The notes under the pieces were generated by a model, which saw only the letters and a list, made by a program, of their open reading frames with translations, had not been told where the DNA came from and searched no databases. This document shows positions 1 to 12,468 of a stretch of DNA of 64,000 bases, piece after piece; the stretch's first letter is position 1; each line of letters starts with the position of its first letter. Where the stretch lies: contig NC_073358.2 in assembly GCF_027580225.2 (NCBI RefSeq), positions 11,459,001-11,523,000 on the forward strand. The letters are read 5' to 3'. Source of the DNA: Misgurnus anguillicaudatus (lineage: Eukaryota; Chordata; Actinopteri; Cypriniformes; Cobitidae). Position numbers and translations under genes: made by a program.

Positions 1-35
1 TTTTCATTTTCCATGATATGACCCATTATACACAC

Positions 36-197
36 CTCATCTGGGTTCTCGCTGGTAATTCGAGCTGCAATGACATGTCCTCGTGGACAGGGGGTGGTAG
101 AGAGTCCTTCAAAGTCAATGGGAGAGTCTCCCCATGGCTGCACCCCATACATCACTCTGATGTCTTTGATGCGGTGAAGTGGGATACCCATAGCAAT
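36..197 (-). CDS. acaca: acaca coding exon 11
   Basis: This exon has 54 full codons running from [13 protein letters not shown] through RITSENPDE, with donor gtgtgt at 31-35. It is the last acaca exon in the window. Confidence 0.94.
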
Positions 198-3100
198 CTG
201 AGTGAAAGACAACACAAACAGCTTGAGTCTGAAAGACACATTACACGAAATTACAGTACTGTTTTTTAATCATAAGACTATTTTGTACTGTGGTGATGCA
301 AGCGCTATTTAAAAATATTCAGCAAAGCACATGGTACATTACCATATGACACCACTGTACCCCCGAAAAAAAAAAATAATAATAACCATTTTAATTTAAC
401 CCTCAATCATTTCCCAAAAATATATGACATTTTTTGCATTTCCCATGTTTATGAAAATGTGAGTGGAACTCACTTCCGCTAAGGTCCATGATCTATTAGT
501 GTTGTGGATAGCTGTCAAGATTATTGCAACTGCAACTGGTGTCTAAGGTGATCTGAGTGGTTATGGCAATAAAACACAGTCATGTGACTGCTAGTCTTTG
601 ATATAGAGGTCATTTGGCTGAGTTCAGTGTGCTATAGTGCTGTTAGGAATGTGGAGGTGATACTCAAATAAATTGGATGATTGCTAGGTGGATGCTAATT
701 AGCTGATAACTAGTCAAAATTGCAATAGCAACCAGCAGAACCAATACAAGTTTGACGGCTTAAAAAAACTTCCTTAACGTGTTTCTGTATTATTAATGTC
801 GTAGTACAACTCAAAACTGCATCTCACCATTCATCTGCAGGAGTCTTTGTTTGTAACATAACAACATCACCCCCCTTCTCCTTTTCCCACCAACACTATG
901 GCACACTGGCCTCAGCCAAATGACCTATATAGCAAAGACAGCAGTCACATGACTGTATCTTATTGTTCACTAAATGCTCTAGCAGTTACAGGAATTTGCA
1001 TTGCATTAACATAGAATATGATTCACATTACGCTGCATTAAGTCCACTGGACATTTTTAAAGTCATAAATGCAACTTAAATGACAAGTTCTGTATTTTAC
1101 ACTTAAAGCCCTGTTTTCAGATTGTTTATGGTGAAATAGAACGGTTTTGACTGAAATTTCGAAATATGCGGCTGCCCTGAGAATGTTTGGGTGTTTGTGT
1201 TTCACCTCACACCTCTACAATGGGTTTAATGGTGCATTGGAACAATGTTTAAAAATGCATTAAACATTTGTTTACAAAGACGTGAAACTCACCGAGTGGT
1301 CAGGGGTGTTCACTGATATGCTTACACAAAAATCGCTTTCCAACAGCTGTTTTAGCATTCGTTGTTAACTTGTGGACCTTTTTTTCCAAACGCCTCACAC
1401 CCTTACATTCTTCCGTTGAGAGCTTGAATAATAGACACTCCAGCCCAGGTGGTGGCGCTAATCCGCCATTGCCAAATTGCAAGAATAGAAACAAAGTTCC
1501 CGGCGGCGGAGTAATACCGTACCTCACAGCACATCTAATACATGTCAATGGAGTTGGCAAAAACTACGATAACACCTGTTGGAGTGCGTATTTTGCAGCG
1601 ATTTTTGTGTGAGCATATCAGTGAACACCCCTGACCTCTCGGTAAGTAAGTTAATGCATTTTAGGAATGATTGTTCCAGTGCACCTGTAGACCCATTGTG
1701 GAGGTGGGAGGTGAAACACAAACACACGATAATTCTCAGGGCAGCCACATATGTCGAAATATCAGTCAAAACCATTCTATTTCATCAGAATCAATCTGAA
1801 AACAGGGCTTTAAGTGTAAAATACCGAACTTGTCCTTTAAGGTGATGCTAATGGACTAATCAGATTCTATGGATTGTGCTAAGCTATGCTAAAAGTGGCA
1901 CCGCCAGACGCGGAGATCAGCTGAATGGATTCCAAAACAATAAGAATCAAATGTTCAACTCTAGGGGAGCTGGAAAATTTGCATATTTTCAAAAAAGTGG
2001 AGTTTCCCTTTAAGAGTTTGTAAAAATAAAAGGAGAAAAATGCATGTGCAGTAATATCCAAACGCAGACCTGCAGCTGGGCGGCAGGCAGATTGACATCA
2101 GCTACCATCTCAGTACAGGGATGTTCCACTTGAAGACGAGGATTGAGCTCCAGGAAGTAAAAGCTGCCATCCTGACTGTACAGATATTCTACTGTACCAG
2201 CACTGACATAGCCCACCATCTTTGCCAGTTGTACTGCACACTGACACAGACAAACACACACTTAAGGACAATGCAAATTAGGTAATTCAATCTTTCATTT
2301 AGATAAAAAGACACTTTAGTGATCCCTTAGGAACAATTTTGTATTAACACCACAACTACTGTTAAATATTCATAAGTGCTTATGATAATCTTTAGTACCT
2401 TCTCCATATTTTCAAACACATCAGAGGTTGCGATAGTTGCTGGAGCTTCCTCGATGATTTTCTGGTGTCTGCGCTGGACAGAGCAGTCACGGCCAAACAG
2501 AGAAATGGCGTTACCATACTGATCAGCCAAGATCTGCACTTCTAGGTGGCGTGCATGTTTGGCCAAACGCATGACGAAGATGGGGGAGCCTGGAACCTCT
2601 GCTTGAACCTGTCTGAAACCAATGGAAATAAGTAGAGTATGAGCAGACTGAATAAAACACATTTAAAGCAGCTATCTTGCTAAGTAAGTCCCAGGTTCTT
2701 GTAATATGGACGTTCTGGATTGCGATGATCGCTGACCTGTCTAAAAAGATTGGGAAAGTCTTCCGCACAGTTGACCTTCCGGATACCTTTTCCTCCTCCG
2801 CCTTCAGATGCCTTTATCATCACAGGGTAGTCCACCTGCTCAGCTGCCTGTCAATAAAACACACCATTTGAGAAAGTAAGAGTGCAATATTTTCCTGTCA
2901 CTGATAATAGCGGGGTATGAGCACACCATGTGTGGATAATAAGCACATAGTTTACCTTCATTCCAGCCTCCACGTCTTGTATGCAGCCCTGCTCATACAG
3001 CTCAGGAGGAACATTGATGATTCCTTTCTTCTGGTCATTCTCTGTCCAATCAACAGTCAGTCCTGTACAAACATACAGTCGTGGTCAATCTTCACACCCA

Positions 3101-6100
3101 GAATGCAGAGAACAGGACTGCTCAATTAATTTTTAGTGATTTACTGTTTGTTTTTTTAAATATAATCATTCTACATAATGTAAAAAACATTAAGTGCCAG
3201 TCCACTGCATCCGGGATTTGTCCAGGATCATTTGATTTTTGGTTCATTCACATGATTTTCGAGAATCTGTGCATGCATTCACACAGATGGCGTAAAGAGA
3301 CGTGTTTAAAGTCCTGCACTTGGTATTTTTTTCCTCCGCAGCATTTGAAATTTGCTAATTACCTGAGATTTCTCTCTCCAAAACCACTTGTGTGCATTTT
3401 TGTTAATGAGAAGATTATAAAAGGAGCGTGTGATACGCTTTTCTGTTATGCTGGTGAATGATCTCTTTAGCGTGGATAGTGATGAGCTCCCTGATCTCTG
3501 CTTCATTCCAGTTTGCAGACATTTCTCATCATGATTGTTCATGTGCATTTAAACCCCCCGATTTAAAGAGCTGAACCATAACTTCATTATTGCGATGACA
3601 TGCGCGTGTGACTACGGCACGCCCCTTATGGCAATGTTTCTGCATGCTGTTCACACAGAAGACTTTTCGGGATTGTTATGGGAATGTTACTAGGTCCTCT
3701 TTAGGGAAGCGATCCCAGAACATTTATGTGACGTGTCTGCGTTCACACAGAAGCCTGTCAAAGTGATGTGGGAATCAGGTTAAACAGAGGGGTGTGTGGT
3801 GTGCTGCAAGAGCCACTTTTTAGGCTGTAACTAACCTTATATGACTACAGGTGAAGGCAGCATCTTTTAAGTTGGTGATAAATATTGCATCTACTTTGGT
3901 GTATAATATATAGTATGATGTCATATGGTGGTGTAGCAGTGGTGTCCCATTTCTTAGGGGAATATTTTTAACCCTTCCCCTTTTCACTCTGTTTCAAAGG
4001 ACAAGGGGAAGGGTTAAGGTTTAGGCGTAGGTATATAAAATAGAATTGGAATTGGGCCTTAGACTGACCTGATCCACTCCAGGGTAGCGTGGGGATGCCA
4101 GCAGTCTGGGCCACAATCGAGGAGGCGATTTTGTCCCCAAGAGCCCACATTGCCTGACTAGGTGGACCTAATGAAAGATGAAAAGATACAAACCAAAAAG
4201 AAATATCAATGTGTATGAATAATGTAGTCAAGACAGTGCTGCAAGCCTCTTTGTAATATCCCAGTCTCACCCATGAATGCAATGCCATTCTTGTGTAGTA
4301 ATTCTGGGAGTTTTGGGTTCTCGGAGGCATGACCCCAACCAGCCCACACAGCCTGCAGAGAGTGGGGTTAAAAGGGAAAAATAAGGAGTAATAAGGGTCA
4401 ATTAAATATACAGTGGTCCAAATAACAATTGGATACTTAGAAGATGGTTATATTATATTAATAATACTGCAAAATTATAAAACCTAATATTTTAGATAAA
4501 ATATAAACTGCTAAAGCTGCAAACAAATAATGTTAGACGTTTCTCATAACTAGTATAAATTGCGGATGCTAGGGTGTCTTGGGTGGATGCTATTGTGAAT
4601 GGTTGCAGGGGCCTTGCAATGAAGTTGCTATGGTGTTTCTTGGTAGTTGCTAGGTATTTCCATGCAGGGTTTCCTGCAGCATATTTCAGTTAAGGCGGCC
4701 CACCTAAGCTTGGAAACCCTACCGCCTTAACTAGATCGTCCAAAAAAAAAAATTAGCTGCACAAAAGGCCGTCAAGTGCATCTCGGAGAACAGCGTGTAC
4801 GCGCATCAAACCACGAGCGGGGATGCGCGCCACATGGCTGAAATGAGAAAGACGTGGTCCGGACCGTCACTGTCTGGAGGATAACTAGCCAGTTGATAAA
4901 ACATCTCATAGAATAGCGCAGACGCGCTACACACCGCGAGCGTGCACGCGCACCACACGACCGAAATGAGATAAGACGTGGGCCGTCATGTCTGGAGGAT
5001 AGCCAGTTGATAAAACACGTGTCCGTGAGAACTGTAAGTGGACTTATGTTTTTGGGTATTTAAGCCAGTTATTGTATAAGACTACAGTTCTTGCAATTTT
5101 AAAGTAAGTTAGCTGGTGATTTTGTTGTTTGAGCAACCTGCTAGGGTTTCACGTGCCTGTTGATTAGATATTATTGTTGAGCGCTCTTGCTCACTTTATT
5201 TATGTGCATTATTTACATGCTAAAGTAGTTACACTCCTTTAAGATAATATAATTGGGTGATTCTCACGAAACCATTGAAACACCACGGCACTAATGATTT
5301 TAGCTTTAAAATGTGTAATATAGTAACATTAAAAAGCATCAGAATTAACACAATACTGTGTTCTACCTTGCACAATGTGTGATTTCAACATAAGAATTTA
5401 TAATTGTAAATTTTATCTAATTTTCTGCTGAAATTCTCATTACCGCAATGTGTCCGGCTGTGTTTGAACATGCGTTATGTTGTAATTTAATCAAATTAAC
5501 ACAAAAATGTTACGGAAAAAAATGGATGTTTTGCTAGGCTACTTTAGATGACAGAAAAAATATTTACTGAATATTCATGTATAATAATAATGAAGAAAAA
5601 TTAGGAAAATGATGTGTCCATGCCTCATGTTCTCATCCTCCGCAACACTTTTTGAGAACAGTTTAAGCACACTTACAGAATTTTAATAAAGTTTGATTTT
5701 GAGTGACCAAGCACATGGACCCGTTACTTCAAGATGGCTACCAGGTAAGATCATTTTTTTACAGTTAATTTGAAATATTGTCTTGTCAGAATGCTTACAC
5801 GACATTTTGATTATCATTACCGCAACAGATGCTTATTAAATGTTAATTTAATTAATAGAAGCATAATACTTTGATTTTAAATGCATGTGCAGAATCTCCA
5901 AATTATGTTCTTTCAGGTTTGTCATGTCATTTTGAAAATATGTCAGTGTTGATGTTTTCTGACTGTTGCGGTAATGAGATTTTTTAGGACTAATTTTTTA
6001 AATTATGTTACAAAAAGTGTTAAATGATAAGTAAAAGTTTTTAAATTAATGTTCCCATTTACTCCAGACTTTGTTTTTCAATGTCTAGTGGGAAAAAACG

Positions 6101-9100
6101 TAAATTTAAGCAATTTTTACATTTTCATGCTTGACATGTTTAAAACCAAGTTTTCGTGAGAATCACCCACTTAATAGTGAGAAATAATAGTTTTTAAAAT
6201 TTTTGTACCATCTATCATCGTTCGCCAGACGTGTTTATTAACCCTTTCGTTTTACTTCATCACGCAGCTATTCCTGTTAGAGGTAAAAACATTTAATTCA
6301 TTAATAATCTAGTATGTGTTAATTTTTTGTCATAGTTTCTTCAAAATGAAGTTTTATTTGAGTGTTTTAAAAAGAAATATTTTAATTTTCATCATGACGC
6401 ATACGCCCCGCACATTTGATTACCACGCCCTCGGCCCCAACGACCATCTTAACTAACACATTTTCTGTGGCAAACCCTGCCATGCTGGGTCCAGATCACA
6501 TAGATTTACCTGAACAGGAATCCGCTTTGCTATGTCCAAAATGAGTTCCACATTGGCATAGTTGTTGTTGTTTGTCCCTCCTGGCACTGGTACATAGTGA
6601 TCAGCCATCTTAATGTACTCTGTCGATATAATAAATCTGTTTAAAGGAGCAAAGCTCACAGGCAAAGTCTTTTGCCACACAAGAAAGTTTAAATACAATC
6701 GCCAGCCTAGCACACCTTTTCCTGGATTATACCATGATAAAGCCAGAGTTCAAGGAAGACCACTACTTTTTAACTCACCTGCATTGGCCTTGAGGTCCTC
6801 TGGGGTCACCATGACTACAAAGCGTATGGCTCGTTCGTTCCGAAACATTTCATAAGCCCAGCGCCGAATGGAGCGCATACACTTGACTGCAGCAATTCCA
6901 TTGTTGGCAATGAGGACCTATCACAAATGTATTATATTTAATGATAGGTATAGCATATTCAACATGAAAGCAACTGTAACAGACAGCAATGATCTTACCT
7001 TCTCAATGACTTTGTTGCCACCAAAACGGGTGACAAATTCTGCAGGGGAAGCCACCGTGAAGTCTCGCTGCAGGTCGATGCGCCTGCGGTCCCTGCCCTG
7101 CTTTACGAGGTGAAGTCCTGACATACTAGGCCTTGAGAAACACAAGCACAACACAATCAAATCACAATTCACAGTGCTGCCTGAGAAACCAAAGAATACA
7201 TAGAGACCAACAAGAGCAGAGCAGTTCAGTACATGACATATGGTGACCACCAGCCTCTAACAATGAACAATTTCTTGTCTGGATGTATTTAAATGTAAAA
7301 CAACATTGATGCTTATGATTGAACTATATTAACGCTAGCCATTTATTAATTTAGTACAAATCTAATAAATCTTTTGAAAAGTACATTTTTGTTTTACTTT
7401 TCTTACTATAATTTAAGTAATATGCTCCAGGAATCTTGATGTGGCTTTCAGCTGCAGTTATCTAGTAGAATTTTGCAGAAAAACTATTACTATATTTTTC
7501 TGGATAGCTGCCATCACCTTTAAACAACTAAATTTGTGTTGGTTTCTAAGCTTCTAAGTTTTCTGAGTACTAAAATCAACATGCAGAGGTAGATATTTCA
7601 ACTTTGCAATTTTCAAAATTTGCTTATTATTACAAAGTGTTGAAAAAAATAATTTATCATAATGTTAGAGATACTAAAAAAATTGTAACAAAGAACGCAC
7701 ATTTTAAGTCTGGCACCTTCTTAAGTATCATGTGAACAGTATTTATTATGCATTTAATTCAAATATCACTAAAAACATTAAATCCTTTTTTTTGTACCTT
7801 TTGGCTTTTTCTTTTCAGGTCATAAGCCAAGAAAGAGACATTGATAACATGACTGCTATAATTTTTTAACTCAAATTCACAGTGGAAATGTAAAAACAAT
7901 TGCATGACCCGCCTCTTAACCAACAAAAGACAGATGGGGGCATGCACATTGTTCTTCTCAGCCATACTGTCTCCTGCCCTACATCTGTCACTCTGGCATT
8001 ACAGTAGTGCAGTACACTAATGCTACGTTTACACCAAACGCGGAGCATTGCGTTACTCGCTCTAGATTACTCGCGGAATTTAACTTCATGTCATGCTAAT
8101 TTTTAATTAAAATATTTTCAACTTGGGCGAAGACGCATTTGAAGTGAAAAGCGCATATCTTCGAGGAAAACGTGCTGCCCATATCTCGTCTTTCGCATCA
8201 CCTCATACGAGGACATGTCTGATCATAACTTTGCATTGACTTTGTATGTAATCTACTCGCGCAAATCGTTGAACCCGCGTTTGGTGTGAATCCAAAGTAA
8301 GGCTACAGTGCAGTTATATACAGGCATAGTAATGAAAACCATAGCAATTAACTGTAAATAAATAAGTGACAATATACATGTAAACTATGCGCAGTGGTCC
8401 CATGGTAATGTGCAATCTGTTGTGTCAGCATAAGATCTGCCATTAACAAAGTGAACGAGTTTGGAAAGTTAAGTGGAAGAAAGTGCATTTACGATCTAAA
8501 AAGTTTTCATACAATTTATACCTTTTTTAGTTTGTGGAAACACATTGAAATTATTAAGAAGCCATATGTTTTGTCCAGCTTTGCCGATTGCCGTGTACTG
8601 TAAAAATGAAAATGTACAGTTCCCGGCTTGCTGAATAAACTGTATTTCCACAGTTTAGCTACATCTACAAATAAGTGAATGTCCTTTTGCATGTCTTTTT
8701 GATCAAATGACATTAAATTGTGTGAGTCATATCTACAAATTCTTTGTATATTCAATTTTTTTGTATACTTTTTTTATTCATGTTAAAGTAGGATTAAACG
8801 CAACCAAAAGGAAACTTTTTTTTCTGGATTACTGAACCATCAGTCTTTGTATTATCACGTTGCGTCCGAAACCGCCTACTTTCATACTATTAAGTATGCA
8901 ATAAGCGCTACTTCACCTACTATATAGTATGGAAGTAGGCGGTTTTGGACGCAGTGTCAGTCCACATCCTTAACCATTGGATTACCGCTATTCCAGGGTT
9001 ATCAAACAGATAATCCAGCTTTCAATCCAACTAAAACCTGTCTTGACCAGTTTTACTCACACACTCTTCCCAGTGAAAACCCTGCTCAGCATGTACAAAA

Positions 9101-11636
9101 AGCTGCCCAACGCTGGCAGTGAAACAGCAGTTGTAGAAGCAAACACAAAGAGGAGCTATGTCCAGATTTTAACACAGCACAGCAATGAACCCAGATGAAC
9201 CCGGATCTGGCTAGTATCCACAGGCCAGCGAATTACAGAAAATTGCTCCAGAGAGCATTCGTCCACAAATGGGCAAAAGATAGATTCACTTAAGCTAGGG
9301 CCACACCAAAAGATTTATTAAATCTTATCAGATTTTCAAAATGTGAGAGACCACAAACATGATGAAAAAAAATTGACGATTTAACGCGTTTGTTCCTATG
9401 TGTGGAGTGCCACTATGTGGTCATGAAAGTACACAGATTGATTAAAGGAATATTCCATTTTCCTAAAAGAAAAATCCAGACAATCTACTCACCACCATGC
9501 CATCCAAAATGTTGATGTCTTTCTTTGTTCAGTCCAGAAGAAATTATGTTTTTTGAAGAAAACATTGCAGAATTTTTCTAATTTTAATGGACTTTAATAG
9601 AGCCCAACATTTAATACTTAACACTTAACAGTTTTTTCTCAACGGAGTCTCAAAGGACTACAAACAATCCCAAACGAGGCACAAGGGTCCCATCTAGCGA
9701 AACGACCGTCATTTTTGAAAAGAAAAAAAAAAATACTTTTAAACCACAACTTTTCGTCTAGGTCCGGTCCAGCGCGACCTAACGTAAATGCGTAGTGACG
9801 TAGGGAGGTCACGTGTTAGATATATAAAACGCACATTTGCGGAACATTTTAAACAATAAACTGCCACAAAGACATTAATTAGTATCAGTTGACATACAAC
9901 AACGTAGGAACGGTCCTCTTTCAACGCACTTGTAAACACTGGGGCAGAGTTTCGCGTTTGTCCTCTGTTACCTCTTGACGTCATGACGTATTGCGCTGAC
10001 GTAGTGGGGTCAGCTGGCGCATCACGACCGGATCTACACGACGAGAAGTTGTGCTTTAAAAGTCCATATTTGTCTTTTTACTGTCAAAAATGACAATCGC
10101 TTCGCCAGAAAAGACCCTTGTGCCTCGTTTGGGATTGTTTGTGGTCCTTTGAAACTCAGTTGAAAAAAACTGTTAAGTGTTGAGTTAAGTATTAAATGTT
10201 GGGTTCTATTAAAGTCCATTAAAACTAGAAAAATTCTGCAATGTTTTCTTCAAAAAACACAACTTCCTCTCGACTGAACAAAGAAAGACATCAACACCCC
10301 GGACGACATGGTGGTGAGTAAATTATCTGGATTTTTCTTTTAAGAAAATGGACTAATCCTTTAACTTTACAAACAAGGTGAATCTCGGCTAAGAACACAG
10401 GAAATCTCACGGAGATCTCGCAATGTTTGTCAGTATGACGTCACAACAAGAGAAAAGACCTATGTAGGTACCCGGAAGATACTTGAAAATGTATATGTTT
10501 AAAACCAAAATGACCCATATTATAAGTAGATAGAGAAAATAATAAAAATGCAGTTTGTGACACAAAAAAAAATTGTATATAGTTACTAAGCCTGTCAGAA
10601 GAAAGAAAGTCATATAGGTTCAAAGCAACATTATACTGAGTGAGAAGAGTTTTCATTTTTTGTAAACTAAGGGCCAGATTTACAAAACAGGTCAAATTAG
10701 CATGAGAGCGCAATTCCAAAAAAGGGCTGATGGGAGTGGTAATATCTGTGGTTTATTTACTAAAAAGGCACAAATTAAATAACACAGTCTCATTTCCATA
10801 ATGATCAACGCAATCTTCGAAGAGCAGCACAAACTAGTTCAGGGTCGCAAATAAGCAGAAATTATTTTCCTCAGGTGCAAGTGATCTACTGACACCTGAT
10901 GCCCTTGAGTTCAACACCACAGACTTCGCAGCTGAAAATGCAGGGTGTGAAATCCCAGCTAACAAAGCCATAGTACACTGAAAAGGACAAAAAATTAAGG
11001 TTTACAAGAACTTTTGAAACACCACTTGGTATTGTGTGACTTCTCCTACTGACTCCTCTTTTTTTTCCTTCAGCAAATAAAAAAATAAAATGGCTTGGTA
11101 AACAATATTTTTGAATAATATGTTCCTCTGGCATTACAAAAAAAACTTAACCAATTATCCAAATCAAAATTTTACATTTTATTTTGGTGTGTAAGTGTGT
11201 ATAAGTACAATTTAACGATATGCAAAAGGTACAAACAAGGTACTACACTCGCTACTTGATGCCAAAATTATGGTTTGCGCTAGCGCAAGCTGTTAGTAAA
11301 TCTGGCCAATATGCAGTCATTTTTAAAAGCCATATCTAAAGTAACAGAGAAACTCTGTGATATTAGTCAATGTCACAATAAGTGAAAACCAGTGCACAAA
11401 GAGTGCTCTGACCTCAGATTGTGTAAGGGCCCATCCAAACTTTCAAAGCCTATCTCGTAGGTGCTGTCTGAACTAACGGAGGAGGGTGAAACAGAGCGCT
11501 GACTGCCCTCCATCTGCAGATCCAGTTTCCCTGCGGTCTCATCCTCCGAGTTATCCTCAGACACAGAGCCCACTATGAAATGAGAGTGCAGCGCAGCTAC
11601 AGCTGGGGGCTTCTCAGCTAAATCCTGCTCTGCCAT
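36..11636 (-). CDS. acaca: Acetyl-CoA carboxylase 1 (alpha), 5' part of the gene, eleven coding exons
   Basis: The product is the cytosolic enzyme that carboxylates acetyl-CoA to malonyl-CoA, the committed step of fatty acid synthesis. Coding exons, 5' to 3', lie at 11636-11413, 7125-6999, 6917-6779, 6619-6510, 4352-4271, 4167-4069, 3062-2956, 2847-2737, 2608-2399, 2240-2070 and 197-36. All have AG acceptors and GT donors, and their phases agree, giving 1542 nt or 514 codons with no stop. The N-terminal segment [14 protein letters not shown] and the segment [13 protein letters not shown] resemble the alpha isoform rather than acacb. The biotin carboxylase / ATP-grasp domain shows the glycine-rich loop [10 protein letters not shown] (about residues 311-320) and [10 protein letters not shown] (about 434-443). 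The rest of the roughly 2300-residue enzyme lies beyond the left edge. The start chosen is the ATG at 11636; an in-frame ATG also lies just upstream of the exon's acceptor. Confidence 0.95.
198..1075. other. acaca intron sequence, nothing recognised
   Basis: This is AT-rich intronic DNA between coding exons 10 and 11. I see no ORF, tRNA or inverted-repeat element here. Confidence 0.5.
1076..1840. mobile_element. TTAA-flanked foldback (long-TIR) DNA element
   Basis: Two arms of about 270 bp face each other (about 1080-1345 and 1580-1837) around a spacer of about 230 bp. The ends read TTAAatgacaagttc and gaacttgtccttTAA, and TTAA lies at both outer edges, as with piggyBac-like target duplication. 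There is no transposase ORF, so it is non-autonomous. Confidence 0.75.
2070..2240 (-). CDS. acaca: acaca coding exon 10
   Basis: This exon has 57 full codons with [14 protein letters not shown], the active-site segment with the metal- and bicarbonate-binding residues of biotin carboxylases. Confidence 0.94.
2399..2608 (-). CDS. acaca: acaca coding exon 9
   Basis: This exon has 70 full codons, including [14 protein letters not shown] and [15 protein letters not shown], a highly conserved part of biotin carboxylase. The donor is gtacta. Confidence 0.94.
2737..2847 (-). CDS. acaca: acaca coding exon 8 (ATP-grasp glycine loop)
   Basis: This exon has 37 full codons. It holds the nucleotide-binding motif [11 protein letters not shown] of the ATP-grasp fold. 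Confidence 0.94.
2956..3062 (-). CDS. acaca: acaca coding exon 7
   Basis: This exon codes for [14 protein letters not shown] through VEAGMK and ends in phase 0 at donor gtaaac. Confidence 0.93.
3063..4068. other. acaca intron 6, no gene seen
   Basis: This intron contains a stretch (about 3190-3800) with recurring 'ttcacacag' phrases that looks like degraded repeat DNA. No terminal repeats could be defined. Confidence 0.4.
4069..4167 (-). CDS. acaca: acaca coding exon 6
   Basis: This exon codes for [20 protein letters not shown] through WSGS. Both boundaries fall in phase 1, matching the neighbouring exons. Confidence 0.93.
4271..4352 (-). CDS. acaca: acaca coding exon 5
   Basis: This exon codes for [19 protein letters not shown] through AFM and ends in phase 1 (donor gtgag). 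The acceptor is ctctctgcag. Confidence 0.93.
4786..5025. repeat. Imperfect tandem duplication of about 120 bp
   Basis: Two adjacent units share GC-rich phrases (cgcgcaccacacgaccgaaatga-like), 'gtctggaggata' and 'ccagttgataaaaca'. One unit ends near 4905 and the other near 5020. Confidence 0.6.
5252..6171. mobile_element. Non-autonomous TIR element in acaca intron 4
   Basis: The ends are inverted copies: gggtgattctcacgaaa at 5254-5270 and its complement at about 6152-6169. Inside, the 13-mer tcattaccgcaac (5813-5825) has an exact inverted copy at 5964-5976, and a related copy starts near 5438. No ORF is present. Confidence 0.7.
6510..6619 (-). CDS. acaca: acaca coding exon 4
   Basis: This exon codes for [15 protein letters not shown] through KRIPVQ. 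It is 110 bp and ends in phase 0 before the donor gtaaat. Confidence 0.93.
6779..6917 (-). CDS. acaca: acaca coding exon 3
   Basis: This exon codes for [12 protein letters not shown] through EDLKANA, the N-terminal subdomain of biotin carboxylase. The acceptor is tag|GTCC and the donor gtgag. It is 46 codons plus one base. Confidence 0.93.
6999..7125 (-). CDS. acaca: acaca coding exon 2
   Basis: This exon codes for [12 protein letters not shown] and the start of the biotin carboxylase domain (residues 76-117). The Ser of MSGLHL corresponds to the AMPK-phosphorylated serine of mammalian ACC1. The donor is gtaag after the codon for Lys117. Confidence 0.93.
7126..8018. other. Left part of the large acaca intron 1, nothing recognised
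   Basis: This is AT-rich intronic sequence with no supported feature. Confidence 0.5.
8019..8302. mobile_element. Short MITE with a TTTACACCAAACGCGG-type terminal repeat
   Basis: The left end ctacgtttacaccaaacgcg is mirrored on the right by cgcgtttggtgtgaatcc. The length is about 280 bp and there is no coding capacity. Confidence 0.65.
8861..8953. mobile_element. 93-bp palindromic MITE
   Basis: tgcgtccgaaaccgcctact at the left faces agtaggcggttttggacgca at the right, making a near-perfect hairpin. The ends resemble those of the larger elements at 35298-36521 and 40222-45116. Confidence 0.75.
9441..10364. mobile_element. Long foldback element of about 920 bp
   Basis: Arms of about 350 bp are inverted copies. 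For example the phrase cacttaacagtttttt at about 9624 and aaaaaactgttaagtg at about 10168 face each other. The ends are attaaaggaatattcc and ctaatcctttaa, a TTAA-like terminus. No transposase is present. Confidence 0.75.
10669..11310. mobile_element. MITE with a GGCCAGATTTAC terminal repeat
   Basis: gggccagatttacaaa at 10671 is mirrored by gtaaatctggcc ending at 11308. The right subterminal part holds the palindrome tgcgctagcgca. It is about 640 bp long and non-coding. Confidence 0.7.
11413..11636 (-). CDS. acaca: acaca coding exon 1 (N-terminus)
   Basis: This exon codes for residues 1-74 plus two bases of codon 75, an acidic and serine-rich regulatory N-terminus. It probably extends upstream as 5' UTR to about 11665, where a pyrimidine-rich tract ends in an AG acceptor. 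The donor reads AG|gtcagag. Confidence 0.85.
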
Positions 11637-11665
11637 TGGTAGGTGACGCTGGCAGGATGCAAGCA

Positions 11666-12468
11666 CTGCAGCAGGAAAGAGATAAAGCATCATTAATCAT
11701 TTGATTTATTAAATAAAAAAAATTATTAAACATCTCTGCTGGTACTTTACGTATACCACTTGGCACTTCATACACAGTACTTTATTATAACACTGAAATG
11801 ACTAACATATTCATGCACCATGGAATTCACACACAAACTCCAAAAAATGCAGGATCTAGCATGATACATTCCAGAAATTATCAATGCACTTGTCACCATC
11901 AAGTCTGCCAAATAAGTTTAGACTAGCAACATTTAAGATACCACTGTACATCAATTTGATCGTCCGTTTAAATACATATTTAAATACCCATGTCTTGTCT
12001 TGGGATTTAGCAATCTCAATTGATTATTATGCCTTGATTTAGCAACCAACCTGCAGGTCTGACACAAGAAATAAAACTTATCCAACCGGACAGACCTGAT
12101 AAGCGAGTGTGAGGGGATCTGCACACACCATAGACCCTCTATTATGTGAACAATTACTTCTAAAATGTAAATCTTACACTGGAACCTACTTCCTTTGATA
12201 GTAAACCGCTGGTCCCTTAATCAATAGGATAATAATCACTCTGTAAAACATTTGAACTACATGTGGCGACTTCGGAGAAGGCATTCAGTTAGTTTAGTCT
12301 AGCAAACATGCTAACGTATTATAGCATCAGAAAACGTCATGTCATCTTATTTATGAAGGTTCTTCAAGTCTGTGTTGACGTTTTTTCTATCCACCCAATA
12401 AGTACACTGTACGCTAATATTTAGGTGGCATACATGCATTTAGGTAGATGCTAGCTTAATGTACTCAC
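11666..12468. other. acaca: 5' UTR intron of acaca, nothing recognised
   Basis: This lies between the probable non-coding exon and coding exon 1. I see no further feature. Confidence 0.4.
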
